Below are positions 1 to 16,784 of a DNA stretch of 64,000 nucleotides, piece by piece. The first letter of the stretch is position 1; each line of letters begins with the position of its first letter. The DNA is taken from contig NZ_VOBR01000032.1 in the NCBI RefSeq assembly GCF_007845675.1, forward strand, positions 1 through 64,000, read 5' to 3'. The notes under the pieces were generated by a model, which had not been told where the DNA came from, did not search any database, and saw nothing but the letters and a program-made list of their open reading frames with translations. This DNA is from Lentzea tibetensis (GTDB taxonomy: Bacteria > Actinomycetota > Actinomycetes > Mycobacteriales > Pseudonocardiaceae). Made by a program: the position numbers and the translations under genes.

Positions 1-338
1 TGGTTTGATCGCTCCAGACGGAATATGTCTGGCATCAATCTAAATTACTCAAAGGAACCTCTTGACGAGGTTCATATTACTGGCTGTGTTTCGGCACGCT
101 GTTGAGTTCTCAAAGAACACGCGCTCATCATCACTCACCGCAAACGCGGCTCGATCCGAGGCTTGTGTGTCATAAAGCTTTGTGTTGAAACCGGACGCCC
201 ATGGCTTCGAACTCAAGACGAGCTACCTGCTGGGTCTTCACGGTCTCGCGGTCACCCACTCTACCACGCTAGATGGGAGCTTGGTTCGTGACCTCCGCCG
301 CACTCCGTTCCGGTTTTCCCGGCCCGTTCCGTGCTGAC
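1..338 (-). other. pre-16S rRNA leader (rRNA operon enters from left edge)
   Basis: Read on the minus strand, positions 119-99 give the actinobacterial rrn antitermination boxA region, TGTTCTTTGAGAACTCAACA. Two small stems follow: GAACCTC/GAGGTTC at 55-61 and 67-73, and CCAGAC/GTCTGG at 14-19 and 27-32. This is the usual arrangement just ahead of a 16S rRNA gene, whose 5' end must lie within roughly 100 bases beyond position 1. No mature rRNA sequence is present in the window. The leader assignment rests on the boxA-like motif and the absence of any coding frame. Confidence 0.7.
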
Positions 339-345
339 ATGGAGA

Positions 346-374
346 AAGTTACACGCACGCCAACACAGGGTCAA
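346..374 (-). promoter_or_regulatory. candidate rRNA operon promoter
   Basis: On the minus strand there is TTGACC (374-369), a 17-base spacer and TAACTT (351-346). Transcription would start near 338, giving a leader of about 340 bases or more before the 16S gene. The site lies between the tyrS terminator and the boxA motif, where an rrn promoter is expected. Further rrn promoters may exist, but no other clear hexamer pair was found. Confidence 0.5.
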
Positions 375-393
375 ATCGGGGGCGCAGCAGTCC

Positions 394-415
394 CCTGCGG
401 TTATGAAACCGCAGG
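394..415. repeat. 9-bp perfect inverted repeat upstream of the rrn promoter
   Basis: CCTGCGGTT (394-402) and AACCGCAGG (407-415) form a perfect stem with a 4-base loop about 20 bp upstream of the candidate rrn -35. The 15-mer gaaaccgcaggtcag at 405-419 recurs at 557-571 beside the tyrS stop. This could be a protein-binding site of the rRNA promoter region. No function is known to me. Confidence 0.4.
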
Positions 416-512
416 TCAGCAGCCCCATCCAGGGCCTGCCAACAACGTATCTCACCCCTACTTGCCTGCACAGTGTGACCGCGATCACACCAAGAAACTT
501 GATCGCGACGAC

Positions 513-549
513 GAAGGGCCGCCGACCCACTCGGGATCGACGGCCCTTC
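513..549 (-). terminator. tyrS terminator hairpin
   Basis: GAAGGGCCG (513-521) pairs with CGGCCCTTC (541-549) just downstream of the tyrS stop on the minus strand. There is no U-run, as is common for actinomycete terminators. It separates tyrS from the rRNA promoter that follows in the same direction. Confidence 0.6.
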
Positions 550-567
550 GGACACTGAAACCGCAGG

Positions 568-1842
568 TCAGAGCTCTACCTGCACGCCTGCGTTGTTCCG
601 CTTGCCGCGGCGCAGCACGAGCCACTTGCCGTGGAGGAGGTCCTCCTTGGCCGGCTTCCACTCCTCGTCGGTCACCTTCGCGTTGTTCACGTACGCGCCG
701 CCCTCGTTGACCGTGCGCCGCGCGGACCCGCGGCTGTCGGCCAGCCCGGACGTCACCAGCAGGTCGACGATCGTCGGCTCGTCGGACATGCGGACCGTCC
801 CCGTCGGGGCCTCCGCCAGCGCCGCGTCCAGCGTCGACGCGTCCAGGTCACGCAGCTCCGCCCGCCCGAACAGGGCCTGCGACGCCGTGATCACCTGCTC
901 GGTCGCGCGCTCGCCGTGCACGATGTTCGTGAACTCCAGCGCCAGCCGCTTCTGCGCGGAACGCAGGTGCGGCTTCTCGGCCGTCTCCTGCTCCAGCGCC
1001 TCGATCTCCTCACGCGTGAGGAACGTGAACAGCCGCAGGTAGCGCAGCACGTCCGCGTCGCCGACGTTCACGAAGTACTGGTACCAGGCGTACGGCGAGG
1101 TCATCTCCGGGTCGAGCCACACGTTGCCGCCACCGGTGGACTTGCCGAACTTGCGCCCCTCGGCGTCCGTCACCAGCGGTGCGGTCAGCGCGTGCACCGA
1201 CGCGCCCTCGACGCGGCGGACCAGGTCGACGCCGCCGATGATGTTGCCCCACTGATCGGAGCCACCGACCTGCAACGACGTGCCGTACCTGCGGTGCAGC
1301 TGGAGGTAGTCGTTCGACTGGAGGAGCAGGTAGCTGAACTCGGTGTACGACATGCCGTCGCTCTCGAGCCGCCGCTTCACCGTCTCGCGCGACAGCATCA
1401 CGTTGATCGAGAAGTGCTTGCCGACGTCGCGCAGGAACTCGAGCACCGGCACCTGACCGGTCCAGTCCAGGTTGTTCGCGATGACCGCGCCCGTCTCCGA
1501 CTCGTCGAAGTGCACGAACCGCTCCAGCTGGCCGCGGATGCGGTCCGCCCACTCGGCGACCGTGTCGAGCGAGTTCAGCGTGCGCTCACCGGTGTCGCGC
1601 GGGTCGCCGATCATGCCCGTCGCGCCGCCCGCGAGCACCACGGGACGGTGCCCGGCGCGCTGGAACCTGGTCAGCATCAGCAGCGGCACCAGGTTGCCCG
1701 CGTGCAGCGACGGCGCGGTCGGGTCGAAGCCGCAATAGAGGGTGAGCGGGCCGGCGTCCAGATCCTCGCGGAGTGCGTCGAGGTCGGTGGAGTGCGCGAT
1801 CAGGCCGCGCCAGGACAGTTCGTCAAGGATGTGCTCGCTCAC
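568..1842 (-). CDS. tyrS: tyrosyl-tRNA synthetase
   Basis: A class I aminoacyl-tRNA synthetase that charges tRNA-Tyr in the cytoplasm. The 424-residue product shows the N-terminal Rossmann catalytic core with [15 protein letters not shown] (HIGH-type motif within HAGN, about residues 37-50), the tyrosine-binding region around [10 protein letters not shown], and the KFGKS version of the KMSKS loop at about 232. A C-terminal S4 RNA-binding domain carries [18 protein letters not shown]. The length is normal for bacterial TyrRS. The start is GTG at 1842. The SUKH-type gene lies 15 bp upstream in the same direction, so the two may be cotranscribed. tyrS is followed by a hairpin and then the rRNA operon. 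Confidence 0.97.
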   Translation of the reverse strand: MSEHILDELSWRGLIAHSTDLDALREDLDAGPLTLYCGFDPTAPSLHAGNLVPLLMLTRFQRAGHRPVVLAGGATGMIGDPRDTGERTLNSLDTVAEWADRIRGQLERFVHFDESETGAVIANNLDWTGQVPVLEFLRDVGKHFSINVMLSRETVKRRLESDGMSYTEFSYLLLQSNDYLQLHRRYGTSLQVGGSDQWGNIIGGVDLVRRVEGASVHALTAPLVTDAEGRKFGKSTGGGNVWLDPEMTSPYAWYQYFVNVGDADVLRYLRLFTFLTREEIEALEQETAEKPHLRSAQKRLALEFTNIVHGERATEQVITASQALFGRAELRDLDASTLDAALAEAPTGTVRMSDEPTIVDLLVTSGLADSRGSARRTVNEGGAYVNNAKVTDEEWKPAKEDLLHGKWLVLRRGKRNNAGVQVEL

Positions 1843-1857
1843 GGGTCCGATTCTCCC

Positions 1858-3126
1858 CTACCAGCTCAAACGGCTTTCAACCCGGTTCAGCCGCACCGGT
1901 CCGCCCGTCCGGCGCGCCGCCCACCGGGCCAGCTCCGGCACGGACAGCTCGCCGCGCACCCCGGCCACCGCGGGCTTCGCCGTGGTCGACGCCCACTGCG
2001 CCGGGTTCAGGGTGAGGAACGACAGCGGCGGCAACTCGGCCACGTCGAGCACCGCGTCGCCGACGTCGAGCACCTTCAACGCGGGCAGGTGCGGCAGGCG
2101 CACCTCCGCTCCCCCGGTGACCGTGAGGGACGTCAGCGTCGGGTGTCCTTCGAGCGCACCGAGGTCGACCTCGGTGACGTTCAGCTCCAGTCGTTCGAGC
2201 GGGCACCGCGCCAGGTCGCCGATCCGCAGCGCGCCACCGCGGTCGATCTTCAGCTCGCGCAGCAGCGGCACGCTCGCCAACGGGCTCAGGTCGGCGTCCG
2301 CCACGTCGTTGAGCTGGAGTTGCTGGAGCCAGTCGCGGTCGGGGAACGACGCGACCGACTCGGCGAGGTCCCTCCTCCTGAGGTGGCCCATGTGGTCGAG
2401 GGTCTCGGGTACCGGCAGGTCGCGCCGCTCGAGGTAGTCCTGCAGCGACGGCCCCACGTACCGCGCGATGCGGTAGTCGAGCTCGAGGACCTGACCGACG
2501 ACTCCCGCCGGACCGGGGTCGAGGTCGATCGCCAGCTGCCTGCCGTCCTCGAAGTCACCGATCGGGATCCAGCGCGGGTTCCACCACATCCGCCGCACCA
2601 CGTCCGGTGGACCTTGGTAGAAGCAGGGTGCGCCCCACTCCGCGGGGTTCGCCGCGCGCTCGGCCTCCGACTGCGCCTCCGTCGCCAGGTAGCTCACGAT
2701 GAGGTCCGGTGGCACGACCTCCACCTCGTCGATGTCGTCCCCGAGGTCGAGGCTCGCGTCGAGGCGCAGCACCTCGTCGGGGATCACCAGATCGGGGTCG
2801 GGTTCGCGCGGCGGGACCGGGCGGTGGTGCGGGTCCAGCACGACGTGGTGCAGGTTCCGCTCGAACATCTTCGTTTCCGCGACCCCGTGCGCCACAAGCA
2901 ACTCGTACCTGCCGTCGGCGTCGAGGGTCAGGTCGACGCGGGCGCGGTCGGTGATCTTCAGCAGCTCCGGCACGAGCTGGTCGAACCGCCGGTCGCCCCG
3001 GCTCCGGCCACCCGATCTCACACTGGCGACGGAGTGCGCCGGACTGACGCTGGATCGCAGTTCGATGCGCTCCCACCCGTCGGGCCCCACCGACGCGAGC
3101 TCCCTGCACAGGTTCTCGATCATCAC
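1858..3126 (-). CDS. SUKH (SMI1/KNR4-like) protein with leucine-rich C-terminus
   Basis: Product of 422 residues. Residues about 20-130 hold a variable domain. Residues about 150-215 contain PPDLIVSYLATEAQ and then WWNPRWIPIGDFEDGRQLAIDLDP with GVVGQVLELD, the signature of SUKH-1 (SMI1/KNR4) domains. From about 270 the chain is a run of short leucine-rich segments (LQLNDVADADLSPLASVPLLRELKI and similar), consistent with a small LRR or TPR-free solenoid. SUKH proteins are widely immunity factors against polymorphic toxins, but some are housekeeping scaffolds, and no toxin gene is adjacent here. The start is GTG 3126 or ATG 3123, with AGGGGAG just upstream. It lies directly ahead of tyrS. Domain call is fairly sure; function unknown. 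Confidence 0.75.
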   Translation of the reverse strand: MMIENLCRELASVGPDGWERIELRSSVSPAHSVASVRSGGRSRGDRRFDQLVPELLKITDRARVDLTLDADGRYELLVAHGVAETKMFERNLHHVVLDPHHRPVPPREPDPDLVIPDEVLRLDASLDLGDDIDEVEVVPPDLIVSYLATEAQSEAERAANPAEWGAPCFYQGPPDVVRRMWWNPRWIPIGDFEDGRQLAIDLDPGPAGVVGQVLELDYRIARYVGPSLQDYLERRDLPVPETLDHMGHLRRRDLAESVASFPDRDWLQQLQLNDVADADLSPLASVPLLRELKIDRGGALRIGDLARCPLERLELNVTEVDLGALEGHPTLTSLTVTGGAEVRLPHLPALKVLDVGDAVLDVAELPPLSFLTLNPAQWASTTAKPAVAGVRGELSVPELARWAARRTGGPVRLNRVESRLSW

Positions 3127-3194
3127 TCCCCTTTGTTTCGTCCTGATCGCGCACGGGTAGGCCAGGGCCAGGGGACCCGGTGGAAGGACTTGAG

Positions 3195-3644
3195 ATGACC
3201 TACCCGCGCGAAGATCGTCCGGTCGAGCGCCGGACGGAGGTTATGCCGCAACAGCCCGACCCCGTGGTGGAACGCGAGGAGATCGTCGAACGCGCCGATC
3301 GCGTGGACAGCAAGATACGCGTGGTGCGGATGGTGTGCGCCGTCATCGACGTCATCTGCTGGGTGTTCGCGATCGTGCTGGCCGCACACATCTTCCTGGT
3401 GGTGGCGGGCGCCAACATGGCCAACGGGTTCGCCCAGTTCATCTCGGGCTTCGCCGGTGGCGTGAACCTCGGGCTGAGCGACCTGTTCGTGCCGGGCAGC
3501 GAGAAGGTCGCCGTGCTGCTCAACGAGGGCCTGGCCGCGATCCTCTGGCTGGTCGTCGGTGCCGTGCTCACGGGCCTGATCACTCGATTGGCGCTGCCGG
3601 TCGAGTACCGCCGCGCCTGGTACCGCCGCACCACGATCAGCTGA
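3195..3644 (+). CDS. small two-helix membrane protein
   Basis: Product of about 149 residues from ATG 3195, which has GGAAGG 8 bases upstream; a GTG at 3180 is in frame but overlaps that ribosome-binding site. The first 45 residues are charged and cytoplasmic (PVVEREEIVERADRVDSKIR). Two hydrophobic helices follow, at about 47-75 (VVRMVCAVIDVICWVFAIVL) and about 105-130 (LLNEGLAAILWLVVGAVLTG), with a glycine/phenylalanine-rich loop between. The pattern resembles YggT-type proteins of actinomycetes, but that is a loose likeness. It is divergent from the SUKH gene and 18 bp ahead of the acyl-CoA dehydrogenase. Function unknown. Confidence 0.7.
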   Translation: MTYPREDRPVERRTEVMPQQPDPVVEREEIVERADRVDSKIRVVRMVCAVIDVICWVFAIVLAAHIFLVVAGANMANGFAQFISGFAGGVNLGLSDLFVPGSEKVAVLLNEGLAAILWLVVGAVLTGLITRLALPVEYRRAWYRRTTIS

Positions 3645-3662
3645 CTCCGGCACTCTGGGGTC

Positions 3663-4781
3663 ATGACCGAGATCCTCGACGTGGCGGGACGGCTGGCCGA
3701 CCGGTTCGCGGAACGAGCGGCGCGGCACGATCGGGACAACACGTTCCCGCACGAGAACTACGACGACCTGCGAGAAGCCGGGTTCCTCCGGTTGTCCGTG
3801 CCGGAGGAGCTCGGCGGTCTCGGTGCCGCACAACGAGAAATCCTGGCCGTGCTGGAACGCCTGGCGATGGGCTGCGGCTCGACGGCGCTGGCGTACACGA
3901 TGCACGTGTCGCCGCTCGGGCAGTGGGCGAGCGTGTGGCGCCGCACCGGCAACCCGCGCCTGGCCGATCTGCTCCGCCTCGCCGCGGAGAACAAGCTCGT
4001 GTGGGCGTCGGTCACCAGCGAGATGGGGCTGACGAACCTCGTCACGGACGCGCGGACCAGAGCGGACAAGACCGAGGGCGGATACCGGGTCAACGGCCGG
4101 AAGTCCTTCGCCACCAACACTTCCGTCGCGACGCATTGCACGATCACGGCCCGCCACGACGACACGTTGCTGATCTGCCGGATCGCGCTGGACCAGCCCG
4201 GCGTGCGCGTCCACGACGTGTGGGACACGCTCGGCATGCGCGCCACCCGCAGCAACGACGTCGAGCTCGACGACGTGTTCGTGCGCGAGGAGGACGTGGT
4301 GCACTCGCTGCCCGCCGGGCACTTCGACCGGCGCGTGTTCGAGACGGTGTGGGCGTGGGCGATGCCGGCGTTCGCCGCCGTCTACACGGGGATCGCGGCG
4401 GGTGCGCTCGAGTGGGTGGCAACCAGGGCTGAGGACGACCCGCTCGTCAGGGACGCGTTCGGCGAGTGCACGGCGCTGCTGGAATCGTCGCGCGCGTTGA
4501 TCTTCCGGCACGCCGAGGAGGTCGACGGCGGCAGGCTGTTCGAGCTGGGCACGCAGGACGGCATCGCGCGGTGCGTGCTGGTCAAGTACGCGGCGACGAA
4601 CAACGCGGTGCGCGTGGTGCAGCGGCTGGTCGACGTCGCCGGTGGTGCGGCGTACGCCAGGGCACTGCCGTTCGAACGGAGGTGGCGCGACGTGCAGGCC
4701 GGGGTGGTCATGCCCGCGTCGAACCACCTGGCGCGCCAGCTGATCGGGGCGAGCCCGCTGGGCCAGGTTTTCACGCCTTGA
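3663..4781 (+). CDS. acyl-CoA dehydrogenase family flavoprotein
   Basis: Product of 372 residues with the full acyl-CoA dehydrogenase layout. It has an N-terminal helical domain (RLSVPEELGGLGAAQREILAVLERLA), a central beta domain with SVTSEMGLTNLVTDARTRADKTEGGYRVNGRKSFATN, the DTLGMRATRSNDVELDDVFV segment, and a C-terminal helical domain ending in a substrate/FAD region (VVQRLVDVAGGAAY). No catalytic glutamate can be placed with certainty, so it could be a dehydrogenase or one of the flavin monooxygenases of the same fold (DszC-like). Start ATG 3663. It converges on the glycosylase gene with a 25-bp gap and no obvious hairpin. Confidence 0.88.
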   Translation: MTEILDVAGRLADRFAERAARHDRDNTFPHENYDDLREAGFLRLSVPEELGGLGAAQREILAVLERLAMGCGSTALAYTMHVSPLGQWASVWRRTGNPRLADLLRLAAENKLVWASVTSEMGLTNLVTDARTRADKTEGGYRVNGRKSFATNTSVATHCTITARHDDTLLICRIALDQPGVRVHDVWDTLGMRATRSNDVELDDVFVREEDVVHSLPAGHFDRRVFETVWAWAMPAFAAVYTGIAAGALEWVATRAEDDPLVRDAFGECTALLESSRALIFRHAEEVDGGRLFELGTQDGIARCVLVKYAATNNAVRVVQRLVDVAGGAAYARALPFERRWRDVQAGVVMPASNHLARQLIGASPLGQVFTP

Positions 4782-4806
4782 ACCCCGTCACATGGTGAAG
4801 GGGAAC

Positions 4807-7975
<3,169 letters not shown>

Positions 7976-7983
<8 letters not shown>

Positions 7984-8475
7984 GACCGTTCTCCTTGAAC
8001 TCGTTGCCCGCGGCCATCGCGGTGATCCGCTCGGCCAGCTCCGCTCCGGTGAGCGGTTCCCTCGCCACGACGAGGATGGTGTCGTCACCGGCGATGGTGC
8101 CGACGATGTCGTTCAGCGCCGCCCGGTCCAGCGCGCTGGCGAGGAACTGCGCCGCACCCGGCGGGGTGCGCAGCACGGCCAGGTTGCCGGAGAAGTCGGT
8201 CGCCACCAGCAGTTCGTTCAGCAGCCGGACGAGCCGCGTCGTCCCGCCCTGCACCCCGCGGACCGGGCTGCCGTCCTCGGGGATCACGTAGATCGGCGCG
8301 CCACCGTCGGCGCCGCGCAGCTTCACCGCGCCCAGTTCGTCGAGATCGCGCGACAGCGTCGCCTGGGTGACCTCGATGCCTTCCGCGGCGAGGAGCTTCG
8401 CGAGCTCCGACTGGCTGCGGACGGCTCGCTGGCTGACCATCTCGACGATGCGTCCCTGACGCGCGGTGCGGGTCA

Positions 8476-8476
<1 letters not shown>
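7976..8476 (-). CDS. argR: arginine repressor
   Basis: Hexameric arginine-dependent DNA-binding repressor. The 166-residue product has an N-terminal winged helix ([48 protein letters not shown]) with the SRDL recognition segment. The C-terminal oligomerisation and arginine-binding domain carries [35 protein letters not shown], including the GTIAGDDT arginine-pocket motif. ATG 8476 overlaps the argF stop as TGATG. It lies inside the operon it is expected to control, so repression is autoregulatory; the likely operator is at the argC promoter (13630-13658). Confidence 0.96.
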
Positions 8477-10570
<2,094 letters not shown>

Positions 10571-10574
<4 letters not shown>

Positions 10575-11439
10575 AGGTTGTCCCCCAACACCATCGTTCC
10601 GACACCTTCGGACGTGAAGACTTCGAGCAGCACGGAGTGCGCGAGACGGCCGTCGATCACGTGCGCACGAGGAACACCGCCGCGCACGGCGCGCAGGCAC
10701 GCCTCCATCTTCGGGATCATGCCGCTGTCCAGCTCCGGCAGGAGCTTCTCCAGCTCCTCGGCGCGGATCTGGTGCAGCAGAGACGACTTGTCCGGCCAGT
10801 TCGAGTAGAGGCCTTCGACATCGGTGAGCACGACCAGCTTCTCGGCGCCCAGAGCGACGGCGAGAGCACCGGCCGCAGTGTCCGCGTTGACGTTGTGCGG
10901 CACGCCGTCGATGTCCGGCGCGACCGTCGAGACGACCGGGATGCGGCCGGCGCGCACGATGTCCAGCACCGCGTCCGGGTTCACCTCGGTGATGTCGCCG
11001 ACGAGGCCGAGGTCGACCTCCTCGCCGTCGATCACCGCACCGCGCTTCGTCGCGGTGAACAGGTGCGCGTCCTCACCGGAGATGCCGACGGCGTAAGGAC
11101 CGTGCTGGTTGATCAGGCCGACGAGCTCGCGCCCGACCTGGCCGACGAGCACCATGCGCACGACGTCCATCGCCTCGGGCGTGGTGACCCGCAGGCCGGC
11201 GCGGAACTCGCTCTCGATGCCCAGCCGGTCGAGCATGGACTTGATCTGCGGGCCGCCGCCGTGCACCACGACCGGGTGCAGCCCGGCGAGCCGCAGGAAC
11301 ACCATGTCCTCGGCGAACGCCTTCTTCAGCTCGTCGTCGACCATGGCGTTGCCGCCGTACTTGACGACGACGAGCGAGCCGCGGAACCGCTGCAGCCACG
11401 GCAGCGCTTCGACGAGGACTCCGGCCTTCTCCTGAGCGT

Positions 11440-11443
<4 letters not shown>
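10571..11443 (-). CDS. argB: acetylglutamate kinase
   Basis: Phosphorylates N-acetylglutamate. The 290-residue product has the N-terminal [10 protein letters not shown] glycine-rich loop, [20 protein letters not shown], the FRAGLRVT segment typical of arginine-sensitive enzymes, [28 protein letters not shown] and [14 protein letters not shown]. An N-terminal helix ([21 protein letters not shown]) is present, as in arginine-inhibited hexameric forms, so feedback inhibition by arginine is probable. ATG 11443 overlaps the argJ stop by 4 bp. Confidence 0.96.
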
Positions 11444-14458
<3,015 letters not shown>

Positions 14459-14471
14459 TCGCCGTCAGAGG

Positions 14472-14556
14472 CGTTTGCTCCGTGCACGGCAGCAAACGGA
14501 CATGACCCGACCGGCCCGCGCATCGTGGCCGATCGGCCATGCTGTGCGGGCCGGTC
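14472..14556. terminator. double hairpin after the beta-lactamase gene
   Basis: Two stems follow the bla stop. The first is CGTTTGCT/AGCAAACG at 14472-14479 and 14491-14498, whose loop contains the palindrome CCGTGCACGG. The second is GACCGGCCCGC/GCGGGCCGGTC at 14509-14519 and 14546-14556, enclosing the 14-bp palindrome TGGCCGATCGGCCA (14526-14539). They probably terminate bla transcription ahead of the kinase gene, although the second could also be a regulator site. Confidence 0.5.
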
Positions 14557-14596
14557 GGCGCTGTCGAACGCGGGCGGCGGAGGGTGAGATGACCGC

Positions 14597-16135
14597 GTGA
14601 CGGACGGAGACCTGGTGCGGCAGAAGATCAGACCCGGCGAGCTCGTGCTGGCCGTGCTGGCGTTGCTGGTCGGCCTGCTTCCGCTCGGCGTCCCGCTGCC
14701 GATCAGCACGCACCCGGCGATGGCGGTCGTGACCGCGATCTGCGCGGCGGCACTCGTCCCGCTCGCCCGGCGCAAGCCGGTGCTCGCGATGCTGGCCACC
14801 ACGCTGCTGTACGCCAGCACCAACTTCTGGGCGATCACCACCACGACGTTCGTCATCTTCACCGCCGCGCGGCTGATCACCCCGCGCGGCAGGCTGTGGC
14901 TGACGGTGCTCGGGACCGGCGTCGGGCAGGTGGTGTTCAGCAGCGTCAACTACCTGATCGTGCCGACGCCGCTGACACGGGCCGATGTCGTGGGCGGCAC
15001 CGTGTTCGGCCTGATCTTCCTGCTGTTGTTGCCCGCGCTGGCGGGCATGCTGCTCGGGCAGCGCAAGCCGTTGACCCGGCTGCTGCAGGAGCGCAACGAG
15101 TACCTCGAACGCGCGCAGGCGCTCACCGCGTCCAAGGCGCGCACCGAGGAGCGCTCGCACATCGCGGGCGAGATGCACGACATGCTCGGCCACCGGCTCA
15201 GCCTGATCTCCATCCACGCCGGCGCGCTCGAGCTCATGACCTCCAAGCAGGCGCCCGAGCTGCACGAGCAGGCCGAGCTGGTCAGGACGACCTCGTCCGT
15301 CGCGATGGCCGAGCTGCGCGAGATCCTCGGCGTGCTGCGCGCGAACACCGAACCGGAGACGCTCGACGAGAACGCGGGCACCCGCGAGGACGTGCTGCGA
15401 CTGGTCGAGTCGTCCTGCGCGGCGGGCATCTCGGTCCGGCTGGAGTGGCACGGCGACGACGTCGCCGACGCCGACCCCCGGTCGCGGCGCGCGATCCACC
15501 GCGTGGTCAGGGAGGGCCTCACCAACGTCCACAAGCACGCCCCGGACGCACGCGCTCGCGTGTCGGTGACCGTCTCGGACGGACGCGCGGAGGTGCTGGT
15601 GGTCAACAGCACCACCGACGCGCCGAAGGGCAAGGGCACCCGGCGCGGGCTCATCGGGCTGGAGGAACGCGTCGGGCTGATCGGCGGCCGCTTCGTCGCG
15701 GGCCCAGCGCCGGAGGGCGGTTTTCGGATCGCGGCCGACCTGCCGCTGCACCCGGCCGCGCTCGCCGACGCGGCGGTGACGGGCGACGCCGTGCCGGAGG
15801 TGCCGCCGGTACCGATCGTCGCCGAGTCGCTGACGTTGCCCCGCGTGGTCGCCTCGGGTTGCCTCGGCGCGATGGTCGGTGTGCCGGTGCTCGGCAGTCT
15901 CGTGGTGATCCTGGTGGTCAGCGCGGTGGGCGGTGGAGCCATGGACGCGGGCACCTTCGTGCAGCTGCAGCTCGGCACCGAGGAGACCACGATCACCGAG
16001 CAGTACGGCATCGGCACCGCGGACGCGGAGGGCTGCCTGCGGTACCGGCAGAACGACGGTGACCAGGGCCAGGAGTACAAGTTGTGCTTCCAGGACGGGA
16101 AGCTGGCGCGCAAGGACGTCGTCGCGGCACCGTAG
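14597..16135 (+). CDS. NarL-family sensor histidine kinase
   Basis: Membrane sensor kinase of 512 residues. Four to five hydrophobic helices fill residues about 12-155. A HisKA_3 dimerisation segment follows at about 185-205 (EERSHIAGEMHDMLGHRLSLISIHAGAL, phospho-acceptor histidine in EMHD). A HATPase region contains VVREGLTNVHKHAPDARARVSV (N-box) and GTRRGLIGLEERVGLIGG. After the kinase there is an unusual C-terminal extension with one more transmembrane helix (about 415-440, LGAMVGVPVLGSLVVILVV) and an extracytoplasmic tail with a cysteine pair (AEGCLRY, YKLCFQDG). The start is GTG 14597 with GGAGGG upstream. The response regulator starts 10 bp after its stop. Confidence 0.92.
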   Translation: MTDGDLVRQKIRPGELVLAVLALLVGLLPLGVPLPISTHPAMAVVTAICAAALVPLARRKPVLAMLATTLLYASTNFWAITTTTFVIFTAARLITPRGRLWLTVLGTGVGQVVFSSVNYLIVPTPLTRADVVGGTVFGLIFLLLLPALAGMLLGQRKPLTRLLQERNEYLERAQALTASKARTEERSHIAGEMHDMLGHRLSLISIHAGALELMTSKQAPELHEQAELVRTTSSVAMAELREILGVLRANTEPETLDENAGTREDVLRLVESSCAAGISVRLEWHGDDVADADPRSRRAIHRVVREGLTNVHKHAPDARARVSVTVSDGRAEVLVVNSTTDAPKGKGTRRGLIGLEERVGLIGGRFVAGPAPEGGFRIAADLPLHPAALADAAVTGDAVPEVPPVPIVAESLTLPRVVASGCLGAMVGVPVLGSLVVILVVSAVGGGAMDAGTFVQLQLGTEETTITEQYGIGTADAEGCLRYRQNDGDQGQEYKLCFQDGKLARKDVVAAP

Positions 16136-16145
16136 GCTGTCCCGG

Positions 16146-16784
16146 ATGATCCGGGTCCTGATCGCCGACGACGAGGCGCTGATGCGCGCCGGGATTCGGC
16201 TGATCCTGGACACCGCGGACGACATCACCGTCGTCGCCGAGGTCGCTGACGGACGAGCTGCCGTTTCCGCTTGCCGCGAAGCCGATGTGGCGTTGCTCGA
16301 CATCCGGATGCCCGGTGGGGACGGTTTGACCGCCGCCGCGGAGATCGTGCGGCTCGGCGTGCACGTCGTCATGCTGACCACGTTCGGCGAGGACTCCTAC
16401 GTGGCGTCCGCGATGCGCGCCGGCGCCACCGGGTTCCTGCTGAAGGACACTCCCCCGGCCGACCTGATCCACGCCGTGCGCGTCGCCGCGTCCGGCGAGC
16501 TGATCCTCGCGCCGCAGATCACCCGCCGGTTGGTCGAGCAGCACCTCGCCGCACCGTCCGGCTCGTCGAACGCGCGGGAGTTGGTGCGACAGCTGACCGA
16601 CACCGAACGCGGCGTGCTGCGACTGGTCGGCGCCGGCATGTCGAACGCCGAGATCGCCGCCGAGCTGTTCATGGGCGCGGGCACGGTGAAGGCGCACATC
16701 AGCCGCATCCTGCCGAAGCTCGACTGCGCGAACCGGGTGCAGGCCGCCATCGTGGCGCACGACAGCGGCCTGCTGGGGTCCTAG
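16146..16784 (+). CDS. NarL/LuxR-family response regulator
   Basis: Partner of the upstream kinase. The 212-residue product has a receiver domain beginning [16 protein letters not shown], the phospho-acceptor aspartate in [13 protein letters not shown], the switch threonine in [10 protein letters not shown] and the lysine in FLLKDTPP. The LuxR helix-turn-helix is at about 145-205 ([40 protein letters not shown]). Its stop TAG overlaps the sthA stop of the opposite strand within the four bases CTAG (16781-16784). Target genes are not evident. Confidence 0.95.
   Translation: MIRVLIADDEALMRAGIRLILDTADDITVVAEVADGRAAVSACREADVALLDIRMPGGDGLTAAAEIVRLGVHVVMLTTFGEDSYVASAMRAGATGFLLKDTPPADLIHAVRVAASGELILAPQITRRLVEQHLAAPSGSSNARELVRQLTDTERGVLRLVGAGMSNAEIAAELFMGAGTVKAHISRILPKLDCANRVQAAIVAHDSGLLGS

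Noticed and set aside
195-275. tRNA-like stretch (minus-strand GTGGTAGAG and GTTCGAA) near the rRNA leader
   Set aside because: The D-arm-like and T-loop-like bits are present, but no acceptor stem or anticodon stem can be paired around them, so it is not called a tRNA.
631-3198. Long open frame of about 855 codons on the plus strand over tyrS and the SUKH gene
   Set aside because: It is antisense to a certain synthetase gene, has an extreme Arg/Val/Gln composition and no motif; this is a GC-driven shadow frame.
3123-4727. Minus-strand frame of about 534 codons opposite the small membrane protein and acyl-CoA dehydrogenase
   Set aside because: The acyl-CoA dehydrogenase on the plus strand is unambiguous; the minus frame is histidine/arginine-rich shadow.
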